From Lachnospiraceae bacterium (GTDB lineage: Bacteria; Bacillota; Clostridia; Lachnospirales; Lachnospiraceae), in contig JAFRSH010000036.1 in the NCBI GenBank assembly GCA_017427685.1, positions 90,319 through 154,318 of the forward strand: a stretch of DNA of 64,000 nt, given 5' to 3'. How positions within the stretch are numbered: the stretch's first letter is position 1; every line of letters starts with the position of its first letter. The position numbers were made by a program, and so were the translations under genes. The notes under the pieces are model-generated. The model had not been told where the DNA came from and did not search any database. It was given only the letters and a program-made list of their open reading frames with translations. Shown in pieces: positions 26,102 through 35,090 of this stretch.

Positions 26102-26256
26102 ATAGTAAATAGGCTCGGACGCGCCCGTCTGCTTTTCGTAAACCTGTTGAGAACGTCGGTACTTAGCGGCTGTATTTGGGCCGCTTATGTACCGCTACGT
26201 TCGAATACAGAGTGAGAACGCGTTTACGAAAAGTACGACGTGGCAGTCCGAGCCGT
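26102..26256. repeat. Palindromic element, copy 2
   Basis: This is the partner of the element at 9848-9991. GGCTCGGAC at 26112 pairs exactly with GTCCGAGCC at 26246, CTTTTCGTAAAC pairs with GTTTACGAAAAG, and the inner hairpin is GGTACTTAGCGGC to GCCGCTTATGTACC. The inner 45 bases closely match copy 1, while the outer arms are different sequences that still self-pair. ATAGTAAAT precedes both copies. The rest of the gap to 26413 is AT-rich, with a possible weak promoter (TTTTAA, TACAAT at 26310) for the next gene. Confidence 0.75.
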
Positions 26257-26413
26257 TTTTGCTTAAACCAAATTTACATTTTTATCTTTTAATAAACAAA
26301 AGAATGTGATACAATTAAATTGCGAAGATGCATTTTGCATTTTGTGAACCCCCGCCGCATTTCGATACTAATACGAAATCTAATCCAAAACGGGGCGTGG
26401 TCCGGAGAGTTTT

Positions 26414-27880
26414 ATGACGGCATATGACTTCCTTTTATGGTTTCAGGGCTTGAGCATCGTGGGTGTCTTTGTCACCCTTGTGATGTTCTTTCCGTCATGG
26501 AAAAACAGGATTCATTCTTATCTGTTCATATTCACCGCATCCGTTCTGATCAACAACGTGGGTTACTTTATCGAGATGATCTCGGACAACTCCGTTGATT
26601 GCATGTGGGGCACGCGTATCGAGTATCTTGGCAAGATCTTTATTTCGGTCGGGCTTTTGTTCTTCATGACCGAGTACACGGGCGCTCGTCTGAGCACGTA
26701 TACCAAGCGTATGGTAGCCGTGATCCATTTCCTCATCGTGATCGTAGTGTTTACGAACGATTACCATCACATGTATTACGAGTCCGTTCTTTTCTCCAGC
26801 GAAGGTCTTTTCCCTCATAATGTTTATGAGCACGGTTTCGTGTATTACATATATATAATGATGGTGGCAGGCTACCTCGTCTTTGCGACATTCTCCGCCG
26901 TCATGCGACTTATGCAGGAGCGCAGGCGTAAGAGAAAGTTTCAGACAGCCATCATAATCGCCATCGGTTTTGTTATGATGGGCGGTATCGTTGTTTATTC
27001 GACGGGCCTGGCCGGAGGTTACGATGCGACAGTTATCTCGTACCTGCTCTGTCTTATCCTGATGATCGTTGCTACCATCAAGTATGACTTGCTCGCAGCA
27101 CTTGATGCCGTTAAGAACTACATCGCCGACAACATGACAGAAGGTATCGTTGCGGTCGATACCGAAGGTGCGATCATCTACTACAACACCATCGCGGAGC
27201 GCATCTATCCGACCCTCAAAGAGAACGACGAAACTGTGGTTACGCAGATCCTTGAGGCTATCGAAAAGGACGAAGTCATAAGCATTAAAAAGAACTACTA
27301 CAAGGCTGAGGCTACCGATCTCACGAACGAGCGAAAGACATTCGGTAAGCTTTACGTTATCGACGACGTTACCATCGAGCACAACCATAACCTTGAACTC
27401 AAGCTCCGTTCGATCACGGACGGCATGACGGGTCTCTTTAACCGTACCGAGACTCTGCGCCGCATCGAGGAAGGGATGGCCTCGGGCGATGGCGTGGCAC
27501 TTGTTATGATCGACATAGACAACTTTAAATCAGTCAACGATTCTTACGGACATGACGTCGGTGACACCGTTATCAAGGGTGTTGCAAAGGTCATGACCGA
27601 TCTTACAATCTATAATCCTAAGCTCTCGGCAGGACGTTGGGGCGGCGAGGAGTTTATGCTCGTTATGCCCGCGACCGGCATCGATGAGGCAGTGAGTGCT
27701 GCAGAGAAGATCCGTACGGATTTCGAGAAGACCGAATTCCAATACGCAGGCTTCAGAACCGTCAGCCTCGGAGTCACTGTCTTTACCGAAGGCGATGATG
27801 CGGATGTTTTCTGCAAGAGAGTTGACGAGGCGCTTTATATCTCCAAGCAGGAAGGCAAGAACAGAGTGACCGTGAAGTAA
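26414..27880 (+). CDS. Diguanylate cyclase with 7-helix membrane sensor and PAS
   Basis: The 488-residue protein makes cyclic di-GMP. Seven hydrophobic segments occupy about 1-225, resembling the 7TM input module of some histidine kinases. A PAS-like domain follows (about 230-325), then a GGDEF domain with GGEEF at 410-414 and the upstream LTDGMTGLFNRTE-type start. The residues where an RxxD inhibitory site would be are NPKL, so product inhibition by that site is not expected. The gene stands alone and the ligand sensed is unknown. Confidence 0.92.
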   Translation: MTAYDFLLWFQGLSIVGVFVTLVMFFPSWKNRIHSYLFIFTASVLINNVGYFIEMISDNSVDCMWGTRIEYLGKIFISVGLLFFMTEYTGARLSTYTKRMVAVIHFLIVIVVFTNDYHHMYYESVLFSSEGLFPHNVYEHGFVYYIYIMMVAGYLVFATFSAVMRLMQERRRKRKFQTAIIIAIGFVMMGGIVVYSTGLAGGYDATVISYLLCLILMIVATIKYDLLAALDAVKNYIADNMTEGIVAVDTEGAIIYYNTIAERIYPTLKENDETVVTQILEAIEKDEVISIKKNYYKAEATDLTNERKTFGKLYVIDDVTIEHNHNLELKLRSITDGMTGLFNRTETLRRIEEGMASGDGVALVMIDIDNFKSVNDSYGHDVGDTVIKGVAKVMTDLTIYNPKLSAGRWGGEEFMLVMPATGIDEAVSAAEKIRTDFEKTEFQYAGFRTVSLGVTVFTEGDDADVFCKRVDEALYISKQEGKNRVTVK

Positions 27881-27983
27881 AGTTTTTATGAAGTTAGTCA
27901 TTTTTTGCCTTCGAGCATGTTTAAACTCCACAAAATGTTAATTTGAAATCGAATTCAACGCTTTGTTTTGTTGTTGTGATATT

Positions 27984-28011
27984 TCGTGCTAACGCGTGTT
28001 AATAAGCACGA
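27984..28011. repeat. Inverted repeat in the diguanylate cyclase-GH43 gap
   Basis: TCGTGCT at 27984 pairs with AGCACGA ending at 28011, with partial inner symmetry. It could be a regulator site or a weak terminator without a T-tract. The rest of 27881-28135 is AT-rich and shows no gene. Confidence 0.35.
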
Positions 28012-28135
28012 TATGCGGTGCTGGGACTTCCGGACGTTAAACAGGTGACAGAGTGTAAAAATCGAAAAAATGATACTGAAATAGAAAAAAAGAGCAAAAA
28101 ATAGCAATATTTGGTCAGTTGAGGTGCTTATTAGG

Positions 28136-28164
28136 TTGGTAAATTCACAATTATGTCATATAAT
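28136..28164 (+). promoter_or_regulatory. Promoter of the GH43 gene
   Basis: TTGGTA at 28136 and TATAAT at 28159 are 17 bases apart. The predicted transcript start near 28171 leaves about 73 bases before the ATG at 28244 and excludes start codons further upstream. Confidence 0.75.
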
Positions 28165-28243
28165 GTGGATTATAAGAGCGGGAGTGGGAAGTTTTCTCCC
28201 CGAAATGATTTGCTTTTGTGAAGCAGGAAAGGTATACGGGTTT

Positions 28244-29230
28244 ATGGCAAAGCAAAGACGACCTCTGGTGTCACACATTTTCACGGCTGATCCCTCAGCA
28301 CATGTTTTTAACGATAAGATTTATATCTATCCTTCTCATGATATCCCTCATGATGCGGAAGACAACGATAACGGTGACGAGTATCGTATGGAAGACTACC
28401 ACGTACTTTCACTTGATAACCTTGACGCAGAGTGCGTTGACAACGGTGAGGCTCTTCACATGAAGAACATCCCTTGGGTTAGCAAGCAGATGTGGGCTCC
28501 CGACGTTGCATACAAGAACGGAACATATTATCTTTATTTCCCCGCAAGAGACAAGGACGGCATCTTCAGGATCGGAGTTGCAACATCTTCGTCTCCCGTA
28601 GGACCTTTCGATCCCGAACCGGACTACATTCAGGGAACATACAGTATCGATCCCGCTTCTTTCGTTGATGATGACGGAAGAGCATACCTCTATTACGGAG
28701 GACTTTGGGGCGGACAGCTCGACAAGTGGACAAAGGGCTTCTTCGATGAGAAGGCAGGCCAGCTTGAGGGCGATCTTGATCCCACTCGCGATGCGATCGG
28801 ACCCATGTTCTGTGAGCTCGCAGACGACATGAAGTCACTTAAGGGTGAGCCTCGTCATCTTCAGATCCTTGACGAGGAAGGCAACCCCATTAAGGAAGGC
28901 GACGAGGACCGAAGATACTTCGAGGGTCCTTGGATGCACAAGTTCAACGGCAAGTATTACCTTTCATATTCGACCGGTACAACACACTACCTTGTTTATG
29001 CCGAGTCCGACAAGCCCGAGGGTCCCTTCAAGTACAAGGGAAGACTCATGGAGCCCGTTCTCGGATGGACAACGCATCACTCTATCGTAGAGTATCATGG
29101 TGAGTGGTACCTCTTCTATCATGACTGTGAGCTTTCGAACGGTATCAATCACCGTCGTAACGTTAAGTTCACCAAGCTTGATATCGCTCCCGACGGAACG
29201 ATCAAGAAGATCATACCTTATGAGGATTGA
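28244..29230 (+). CDS. Glycoside hydrolase family 43 (xylosidase/arabinofuranosidase type)
   Basis: The 328-residue five-bladed beta-propeller enzyme lacks a signal peptide, so it acts inside the cell on imported oligosaccharides. The three GH43 acids are visible: D16 in ADPSAH (general base), D136 in SIDPASF (pKa modulator) and E227 in FEGPW (general acid). There is no extra carbohydrate-binding domain. Beta-xylosidase or alpha-arabinofuranosidase activity on plant hemicellulose fragments is the family expectation; subfamily and exact substrate are not clear. AGGAAAGG lies about 12 bases before the ATG, slightly far. Confidence 0.9.
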   Translation: MAKQRRPLVSHIFTADPSAHVFNDKIYIYPSHDIPHDAEDNDNGDEYRMEDYHVLSLDNLDAECVDNGEALHMKNIPWVSKQMWAPDVAYKNGTYYLYFPARDKDGIFRIGVATSSSPVGPFDPEPDYIQGTYSIDPASFVDDDGRAYLYYGGLWGGQLDKWTKGFFDEKAGQLEGDLDPTRDAIGPMFCELADDMKSLKGEPRHLQILDEEGNPIKEGDEDRRYFEGPWMHKFNGKYYLSYSTGTTHYLVYAESDKPEGPFKYKGRLMEPVLGWTTHHSIVEYHGEWYLFYHDCELSNGINHRRNVKFTKLDIAPDGTIKKIIPYED

Positions 29231-29246
29231 ATAATGTAAGAATGTC

Positions 29247-29277
29247 AGGCCTGTCGGTTGAACCGACGGGCCTTTTT
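29247..29277 (+). terminator. Terminator after GH43
   Basis: AGGCCTGTCGGTT pairs with AACCGACGGGCCT around a two-base turn and is followed by TTTTT. Confidence 0.92.
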
Positions 29278-29297
29278 AAATTTTTTGGGATTGGTGT

Positions 29298-31703
29298 ATG
29301 AAAGAAAAACAGGTTATTGCAAAACAAACAGATCTTAAGACCGCGCTCGCCCGGATGATCGGGGAGCAGGGTCTTGGCGAGTCTGCTCCGGCTGAGCTTA
29401 CGGCTGGCACTGTGCAGATCGGCCCGGCTGCGCTTTTTGACCTTTCGAAGGATGGAACGTATGTCAGGGGCTGCGTGTTCTGCTGCGGCGGTTATATCGT
29501 GAGCGCTTACGGACCCGCGGAGACGATCCCCGAGGGACAGGGGCGTCGCCACGCTTCGGGCAAGCACGATACACAGACTCCGGAGCCCGGCCCCGCACAG
29601 GGCCTCCCTGTTACGTTCACAAGCTTCTCATACTTTAAGCTCAGTGACATGGAGGACATCAGGGTTGACAGACTCTTTGCTTCAAGCGTCCTCACGACTG
29701 TTTTAGGAGGCGTTGACGCCTTTGTGGCAGCGTTCTCAGGCATCTGCATGTCCGGGATGAACACATTTATTAAAGAAGTGAAGGCGTTGACTGACGGCGG
29801 TGCACCCGAAGCCGGGAACGGGGCTGAAGTCCGGGTGGATAACATAAGCGTCAGCGCTGAAAGCGACCAAAAGGATCATGCAGGAGAAGGCGGAGAGGAG
29901 AAGATCCCTTCGGTCAAGAAGCGTACGATCTTCTCACGCGTGTTCCACTATTTCCTCAAGTACAAGTTTTCGGTTGTTGCGCTGTTCTTTATGTACCTCG
30001 CATCGGCACTGATCTCGGTTGTCTGGCCTTACCTTTCGGGTAAGGTGCTCTACGACGGGGTCATCAGCCGCAACGATGAATTCCTCGCGGAGTTTGGACT
30101 GAAGGGCGAGTACATGCTCGCGCTTCTTGTGCTGGTGGGCGTTATGTTCGGAGTGAGAGTGCTCCAGCACGGAGTGCAGATACTGCAACAATTCCTTGTT
30201 GCGAGGGTTGCCGCAAGAACAGTCAGGGACATCAAACAGGACATCTTCTCCTCGATGGGAGACCTGTCGCTACGCTTCTTTACGAGCAAGCAGACCGGCG
30301 GCCTCATGACACGTGTACGAAGCGATGCCGACAGAGTAACGGACTTCTTCCTCGACGGATTCCCGTTTCTGTTCATTCACTCCTCGACGATCATCGTGAC
30401 GTTTGTGGTCATGTTCAGGCTCAACTGGCAGCTTTCGCTGCTCGCGGTCGTGCTCCTGCCCGTGCTCGTGGTCCTGAGCGTTAAGCTCAAGCCCGCGCTC
30501 TGGACGCTCTACGGCAAGCGTCACCGTGCCGAAAGATCCATGACGGGCAAGGTCAATGACAACCTCACGGGAGCCCGCGTCGTAAAGGCGTTCGGGCGCG
30601 AAGACGAGGAGTCGGAGAGCTTCGCTAAGAAGTCCCGCTCGCTGATGAACGCGGAGGTCGATATCGTCCGCTATAACAACCGCTTTACGATCCTTTACAA
30701 CATGGTTGCCGAGATCTCGAACATCTGGGTTTGGATCGTCGGAGTGCTCCTTGTCATCGACACGAAGTCGATCGACCTCGGAGTGCTCATCACATTCGTC
30801 GGCTATGTAAGCTCGCTTAACGGGCCGATGAACTTCTTCTCATATATATTCCGTGTCTGGACCGACAGCATCAACTCTGCGCAGCGTATGCTGGAGATCA
30901 TCGACGCGGTGCCCGATATCAAAGAGGCCGACAACCCCAAGCGGCTTGAGGATCCGAAGGGCGGAATCGAGCTCGACCATGTGACATTCGGTTACGAGGC
31001 GTTCAGGCCGGTGCTGAGGAACATCTCTCTCAAGGTTCGGCCGGGAGAGGTGCTCGGTATCGTCGGACGCTCCGGCGCCGGCAAGTCGACACTCGTCAAT
31101 CTCATCTCGAGACTCTACGATCCCGATGAGGGAAGCGTGAGGATCGACGGGATCGACGTGCGCGACCTGGCTTTCAGGGATCTGAGACGAAGCGTTGCGA
31201 TGGTTTCCCAGGACACCTACATCTTTATGGGCTCGGTGGCTGACAACATCGCCTACGCGGACAAGGACGCATCCCGTGATGATATCATCCGTGCCGCGAA
31301 GCTGGCCGGAGCACACGACTTCATCAGTGCGATGCCCGACGGCTACGACACGATCGTCGGAGCGGGAGGTAAAGACCTTTCGGGCGGTGAACGCCAGCGC
31401 CTTTCGATAGCGCGTGCCGTTCTTGCGAACCCGAAGATCCTCATCCTCGACGAGGCTACTTCGGCTGTCGACACGAAGACCGAACAGCTCATCGAGAAAT
31501 CGATCACACTCCTCGCGGAGGGGCGCACAACGATCTCTATCGCACACCGCCTCTCGACACTCAAGAACGCGGACAGGCTGATCGTCATCGACGGCGGACG
31601 CATCGTGGAGGAAGGTACCCACGACGAGCTCTGCAAGAAAGAAGGCATCTACCACATGCTTTCGGATCTCCAGACAGGGTTCCTCTCTCTTGAGGAGATT
31701 TAG
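29298..31703 (+). CDS. ABC exporter half-transporter with a long N-terminal extension
   Basis: This 801-residue protein has an unusual soluble N-terminal region of about 205 residues, then a six-helix membrane domain (about 215-500) and an ATPase domain with GRSGAGKST near 591, LSGGERQ near 694 and ILILDEATSAVD. It is followed by a DUF1854 protein and a second half-transporter, suggesting a heterodimer with a small accessory subunit. In proteobacteria, DUF1854 and such ABC proteins occur beside cyanophycin synthesis genes; no cyanophycin gene is here. Substrate is unknown. Confidence 0.85.
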   Translation: MKEKQVIAKQTDLKTALARMIGEQGLGESAPAELTAGTVQIGPAALFDLSKDGTYVRGCVFCCGGYIVSAYGPAETIPEGQGRRHASGKHDTQTPEPGPAQGLPVTFTSFSYFKLSDMEDIRVDRLFASSVLTTVLGGVDAFVAAFSGICMSGMNTFIKEVKALTDGGAPEAGNGAEVRVDNISVSAESDQKDHAGEGGEEKIPSVKKRTIFSRVFHYFLKYKFSVVALFFMYLASALISVVWPYLSGKVLYDGVISRNDEFLAEFGLKGEYMLALLVLVGVMFGVRVLQHGVQILQQFLVARVAARTVRDIKQDIFSSMGDLSLRFFTSKQTGGLMTRVRSDADRVTDFFLDGFPFLFIHSSTIIVTFVVMFRLNWQLSLLAVVLLPVLVVLSVKLKPALWTLYGKRHRAERSMTGKVNDNLTGARVVKAFGREDEESESFAKKSRSLMNAEVDIVRYNNRFTILYNMVAEISNIWVWIVGVLLVIDTKSIDLGVLITFVGYVSSLNGPMNFFSYIFRVWTDSINSAQRMLEIIDAVPDIKEADNPKRLEDPKGGIELDHVTFGYEAFRPVLRNISLKVRPGEVLGIVGRSGAGKSTLVNLISRLYDPDEGSVRIDGIDVRDLAFRDLRRSVAMVSQDTYIFMGSVADNIAYADKDASRDDIIRAAKLAGAHDFISAMPDGYDTIVGAGGKDLSGGERQRLSIARAVLANPKILILDEATSAVDTKTEQLIEKSITLLAEGRTTISIAHRLSTLKNADRLIVIDGGRIVEEGTHDELCKKEGIYHMLSDLQTGFLSLEEI

Positions 31704-31729
31704 AAAACACACAAAAGAAAGGAAATCGG

Positions 31730-32206
31730 ATGGAAGAGAAAACACTTACATATTTCGAGAGTTCGGGTGGGTTCCTCGGAGCACGCTCCGGAGAAGAAGA
31801 GTACACGCGCGTGCGTGCTGTGCGGCTCTTTCCCTTCTCGGACCCCGACAAGTACATTTCGATAAGAGTCGGAAGCGAGGCGGGTGAGGAACTCGCAGTC
31901 ATCAGGGATCTGACGGAGCTCGCGCCCGAGCAGAGAGAACTCATCGAGCACGACCTTGAACTCAACTATTTCATGCCTGTCATCAACAAGATCATTTCGA
32001 TCAAGGACGAGTACGGCTACGCCTACTTCCATGTCATGACGGACAAGGGTGAGGTGAAGTTCACCATAAACATGGGTGGCACGAACGTCAGCAAGCTCTC
32101 CGAGACACGGCTTCTCATCACCGACATCAACGAGAACCGCTTCGAGATCCGCGACGTGCGCGAACTCACCCCCGCGGAGCAGAGAAAACTTGATCTGTTC
32201 CTGTAG
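31730..32206 (+). CDS. DUF1854 family protein
   Basis: The 158-residue soluble protein matches DUF1854 in size and in phrases such as VRLFPFSDPDKYISI, LELNYFMPVINKI and ETRLLITDINENRFEI. It has no signal peptide or membrane helix. It lies 26 bases after one ABC half-transporter and 46 before the other, with AAAGGAAA as ribosome site. The family is repeatedly linked with ABC exporters of this kind, so a cytoplasmic accessory role in the complex is a reasonable inference. No catalytic residues are evident. Confidence 0.85.
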   Translation: MEEKTLTYFESSGGFLGARSGEEEYTRVRAVRLFPFSDPDKYISIRVGSEAGEELAVIRDLTELAPEQRELIEHDLELNYFMPVINKIISIKDEYGYAYFHVMTDKGEVKFTINMGGTNVSKLSETRLLITDINENRFEIRDVRELTPAEQRKLDLFL

Positions 32207-32252
32207 TGATCATACAGAAAAAGCAACCTAAGTAATATCTGAGAGAAAGATT

Positions 32253-34439
32253 ATGATACTCAATTTTGAATTAACTGACGATCTGCGGAGCCTGATCACC
32301 CTCACGGACAAAGAGGAGATCTACTACTCGCTCCCGATCGATATCGACGAACGATCGCGCTACACCCGTGACTCGTTCCTCGTAGTCTCGAACACGACGA
32401 TCTACGTGATCATGCACGGTGCCCTCGAGCGCACACTTGCGATCGCCGACTGTAGCGAAGCAAAGTCCCACGCGCATGTCGGACAGGGACTCCTCACCGT
32501 CAACCACAAGGGGGTCCTCACGGTCCTGGCGCGGTACACGCACGGTCATATGGGCCGTTACGCCTATGTTGCACGAGGCATAAACATCCTCGCATCCGGC
32601 AGAACGGAGCACGTCGAAAGCAACGAGTACGAGGCTTCGTGCCCGAAGTGCGGACGCGCGATCCCGGGGACGGCTCGATGCCCGCACTGCAGCGGTGAGA
32701 ATCGTTTCGTTTCGACCGTAAAGAGGATCGCCAAGCCCTACATCCCGCAGTTCATCGGAATCGCGGTGCTCATGATCCTTGCGTCGGTGACGACGCTTGT
32801 TAACCCTGCCATCCAGAGGCACCTTGTCGACAACGTCCTTCTTGAAGAGGAACCGTCCAAGACAGCAGCGTTTTTATGCCTGGGCGGAATGTTCCTGATG
32901 AGTGCCGGGATCGTGTTCGTCAACGTGGCGAAGAGCTTCTACTCGACTAAGCTCGGAGCGCGGATCTCCATGGACATGCGCAACAGTCTTTTTGACAAGC
33001 TCCAGAAAGCTCCGCTTTCCTACATCAACGACAGACGCCCCGGCGAGCTCCTCAACCGCGTCGTACAGGACACGCGAGTTATCAGGGAGTTCATGGAGAA
33101 CAGCTTTTGTAACCTCTTCACGGTCGCATTTATCTTCGTTTGCGACGTGATCTTCATGCTGTCCATCAACCCGAAGCTTGCCCTGTTGTCTTTTATTCCG
33201 GCGCCTTTTGTCGTAATGCTTATGCTGGCCTTCCGTAAGAGCATCCACCGTCGTTTTCACCTTCAGTGGCACAAGAACGATGATGCGAGCAGTAACCTCC
33301 AGGATGTGATCTCGGGAATGCGAGTCGTTAAGTCCTACGGCAACGAGAAGCCTGAAGCGGCCAAGTTCCTCAAGTATTCGAACGAGTACTGCCGTGTTCA
33401 GACCAGAAACGAGTGCTTCTGGGCGATCTTTAATCCGATGCTCTCTTTCCTAATGGGTGCGGGCGTATTTGTCGTGGTCTACTTCGGAGGACGGGATGTT
33501 CTGCTCGGTGACATGACGACAGGAGAGCTCATCCAGTTCATGACATACACAACGCTTCTCTACCAGTACCTTAACTGGATGACGCAGCTTCCGAGACAGC
33601 TTACCGCGATCATCAGCAGTCTCGAGCGTATCGATGATATCCTTGCGTTTGACCGGATACCGAACCACGGTGAGGGTGTTGTGAAAACGATCGAGGGACA
33701 GGTTGATTTTGAGAAAGCCACATTCGGCTACAGGTCGTACAAACCTGTACTTGAAGGGATAGACCTTCATGTCCGTCCGGGAGAGAAGATAGGTATCGTC
33801 GGACCTTCGGGAGCCGGCAAATCGACACTCATCAATCTACTCATGGGTCTTTACGAAGCCGATGACGGAGTGCTCATGGTAGACGGCACGGACATCAGGA
33901 CGCTTGACAGAAAGAGCTTCCACAGCCAGCTCGGAGTGGTCCTTCAGGAGACCTTCCTCTTCTCGGGAACGATCCTTGAGAACATAAGGTTCGCGCGACC
34001 CGACGCTACCTACGAGGAAGTTATTGCCGCCGCGAGGACCGCGAACGCGCACGACTTTATCTGTCGTACGCCGGGCGGTTACGATACCTACGTCGGTGAG
34101 AAGGGTTACAACCTTTCGGGCGGAGAGCGCCAGCGTATCGCCATAGCACGCGCTGTGCTCGCGAATCCGTCGCTTCTTATCCTTGACGAAGCAACGGCGA
34201 GCCTTGATACAGAGAGCGAGTATCTCGTTCAGAACGCACTCTCGAAGCTCACAAAGGGCAAGACGACCTTTGCCATAGCCCACAGGCTTTCGACTCTCAA
34301 GGATTGTGACAGACTCATTGTGATCGACGGACACAAGATCTGCGAGGTGGGCTCCCATGAGGAACTCATCGCTGCCAAGGGCCTGTACTATGAACTGCTT
34401 ACGGCACAGCTTCAGATGCAGAGACGGAGAGAAGGATAA
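32253..34439 (+). CDS. ABC exporter half-transporter with N-terminal zinc ribbon
   Basis: The 728-residue protein starts with a beta-rich soluble region (1-125) and a zinc ribbon, CPKCG and CPHC at about 130-146, then a six-helix membrane domain (about 160-440) and an ATPase domain with GPSGAGKST near 516, LSGGERQ and LLILDEATASLD. The zinc ribbon and soluble head differ from ordinary exporters. It probably pairs with the exporter two genes upstream and the DUF1854 protein between them. Both ATP sites look complete. Confidence 0.87.
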   Translation: MILNFELTDDLRSLITLTDKEEIYYSLPIDIDERSRYTRDSFLVVSNTTIYVIMHGALERTLAIADCSEAKSHAHVGQGLLTVNHKGVLTVLARYTHGHMGRYAYVARGINILASGRTEHVESNEYEASCPKCGRAIPGTARCPHCSGENRFVSTVKRIAKPYIPQFIGIAVLMILASVTTLVNPAIQRHLVDNVLLEEEPSKTAAFLCLGGMFLMSAGIVFVNVAKSFYSTKLGARISMDMRNSLFDKLQKAPLSYINDRRPGELLNRVVQDTRVIREFMENSFCNLFTVAFIFVCDVIFMLSINPKLALLSFIPAPFVVMLMLAFRKSIHRRFHLQWHKNDDASSNLQDVISGMRVVKSYGNEKPEAAKFLKYSNEYCRVQTRNECFWAIFNPMLSFLMGAGVFVVVYFGGRDVLLGDMTTGELIQFMTYTTLLYQYLNWMTQLPRQLTAIISSLERIDDILAFDRIPNHGEGVVKTIEGQVDFEKATFGYRSYKPVLEGIDLHVRPGEKIGIVGPSGAGKSTLINLLMGLYEADDGVLMVDGTDIRTLDRKSFHSQLGVVLQETFLFSGTILENIRFARPDATYEEVIAAARTANAHDFICRTPGGYDTYVGEKGYNLSGGERQRIAIARAVLANPSLLILDEATASLDTESEYLVQNALSKLTKGKTTFAIAHRLSTLKDCDRLIVIDGHKICEVGSHEELIAAKGLYYELLTAQLQMQRRREG

Positions 34440-34452
34440 ATACAGTAAAAAG

Positions 34453-34472
34453 GAGCCTAGGGGCTCTTTTTT
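34453..34472 (+). terminator. Terminator after the ABC exporter cluster
   Basis: GAGCC and GGCTC (extended by flanking G-T pairs) enclose a short loop, followed by TTTTTT. Confidence 0.85.
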
Positions 34473-34518
34473 ATTTGCTCATTCCCGGGATGGCGAAAAT
34501 ATTTTTTGAAAAAGAGGG

Positions 34519-34557
34519 TTGACAGACGTCATACCTCGTGTTACGATGTATGACGTC
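34519..34557 (+). promoter_or_regulatory. PadR operon promoter with 33-bp palindromic operator
   Basis: A perfect TTGACA at 34519 and TACGAT at 34542 are 17 bases apart. A nearly perfect 33-bp palindrome from 34525 to 34557 fills the spacer and -10: GACGTCATAC pairs with GTATGACGTC and TCGT with ACGA around a GTT centre. A dimer bound here would block RNA polymerase, so the PadR protein encoded just downstream very probably regulates itself here. Confidence 0.85.
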
Positions 34558-34603
34558 AACTGAAGTATAACGCATCAGGAAGTATATATAAAAGGAGGCA
34601 TAG

Positions 34604-35089
34604 ATGGACATCCAATTAAAGCGAGGATTGCTTGAAGTCTGTGTGCTCGCTGCTATCAGGAACGAGGATTCCTACGGCTACAAGATAATCAAGGACATGA
34701 GTCCTTATCTTGAAATGTCAGAGTCCACGCTTTACACGATCCTCAAGAGGCTTGAGGGAGCGGCGCTTCTGACAGTCAGATCGGCAGAGCACGGCGGAAG
34801 GCTTCGGAAGTATTATCACATAACCCCGCAGGGGCGTGACAGGATCGAGGAATTCAGAGACGACTGGAAAGAGATCGAAGCGATCTACAGATTCATAACA
34901 AGAGAGACGGAGCAGATCACTGCTCCGACCGATACTCCGCAGCTGACCGGTGAGACCGGAAGCCGGCAGGAGACGAATCTAACAGGGTTACAGTTCGACA
35001 CCGGCATGACGCTTGAAACGGGGGCCTTCAGTCAGAACGGTAATGAAGCAGGTCAGACAGAATCATTCGGTGAAACAGAGAGGAAATAA
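34604..35089 (+). CDS. PadR-family transcriptional repressor
   Basis: The first 105 residues form a PadR winged helix (LKRGLLEVCVLAAIRNEDSY, then SESTLYTILKRLEGAALL and a wing ending in KYYHITPQGRDRI). The last 55 residues are an acidic, threonine- and glutamine-rich tail not usual for the family. The gene leads an operon with DUF1700 and DUF4097 proteins, a common arrangement in Firmicutes tied to envelope or antimicrobial stress. Its stop overlaps the ribosome site of the next gene. Confidence 0.92.
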   Translation: MDIQLKRGLLEVCVLAAIRNEDSYGYKIIKDMSPYLEMSESTLYTILKRLEGAALLTVRSAEHGGRLRKYYHITPQGRDRIEEFRDDWKEIEAIYRFITRETEQITAPTDTPQLTGETGSRQETNLTGLQFDTGMTLETGAFSQNGNEAGQTESFGETERK

Positions 35090-35090
35090 T

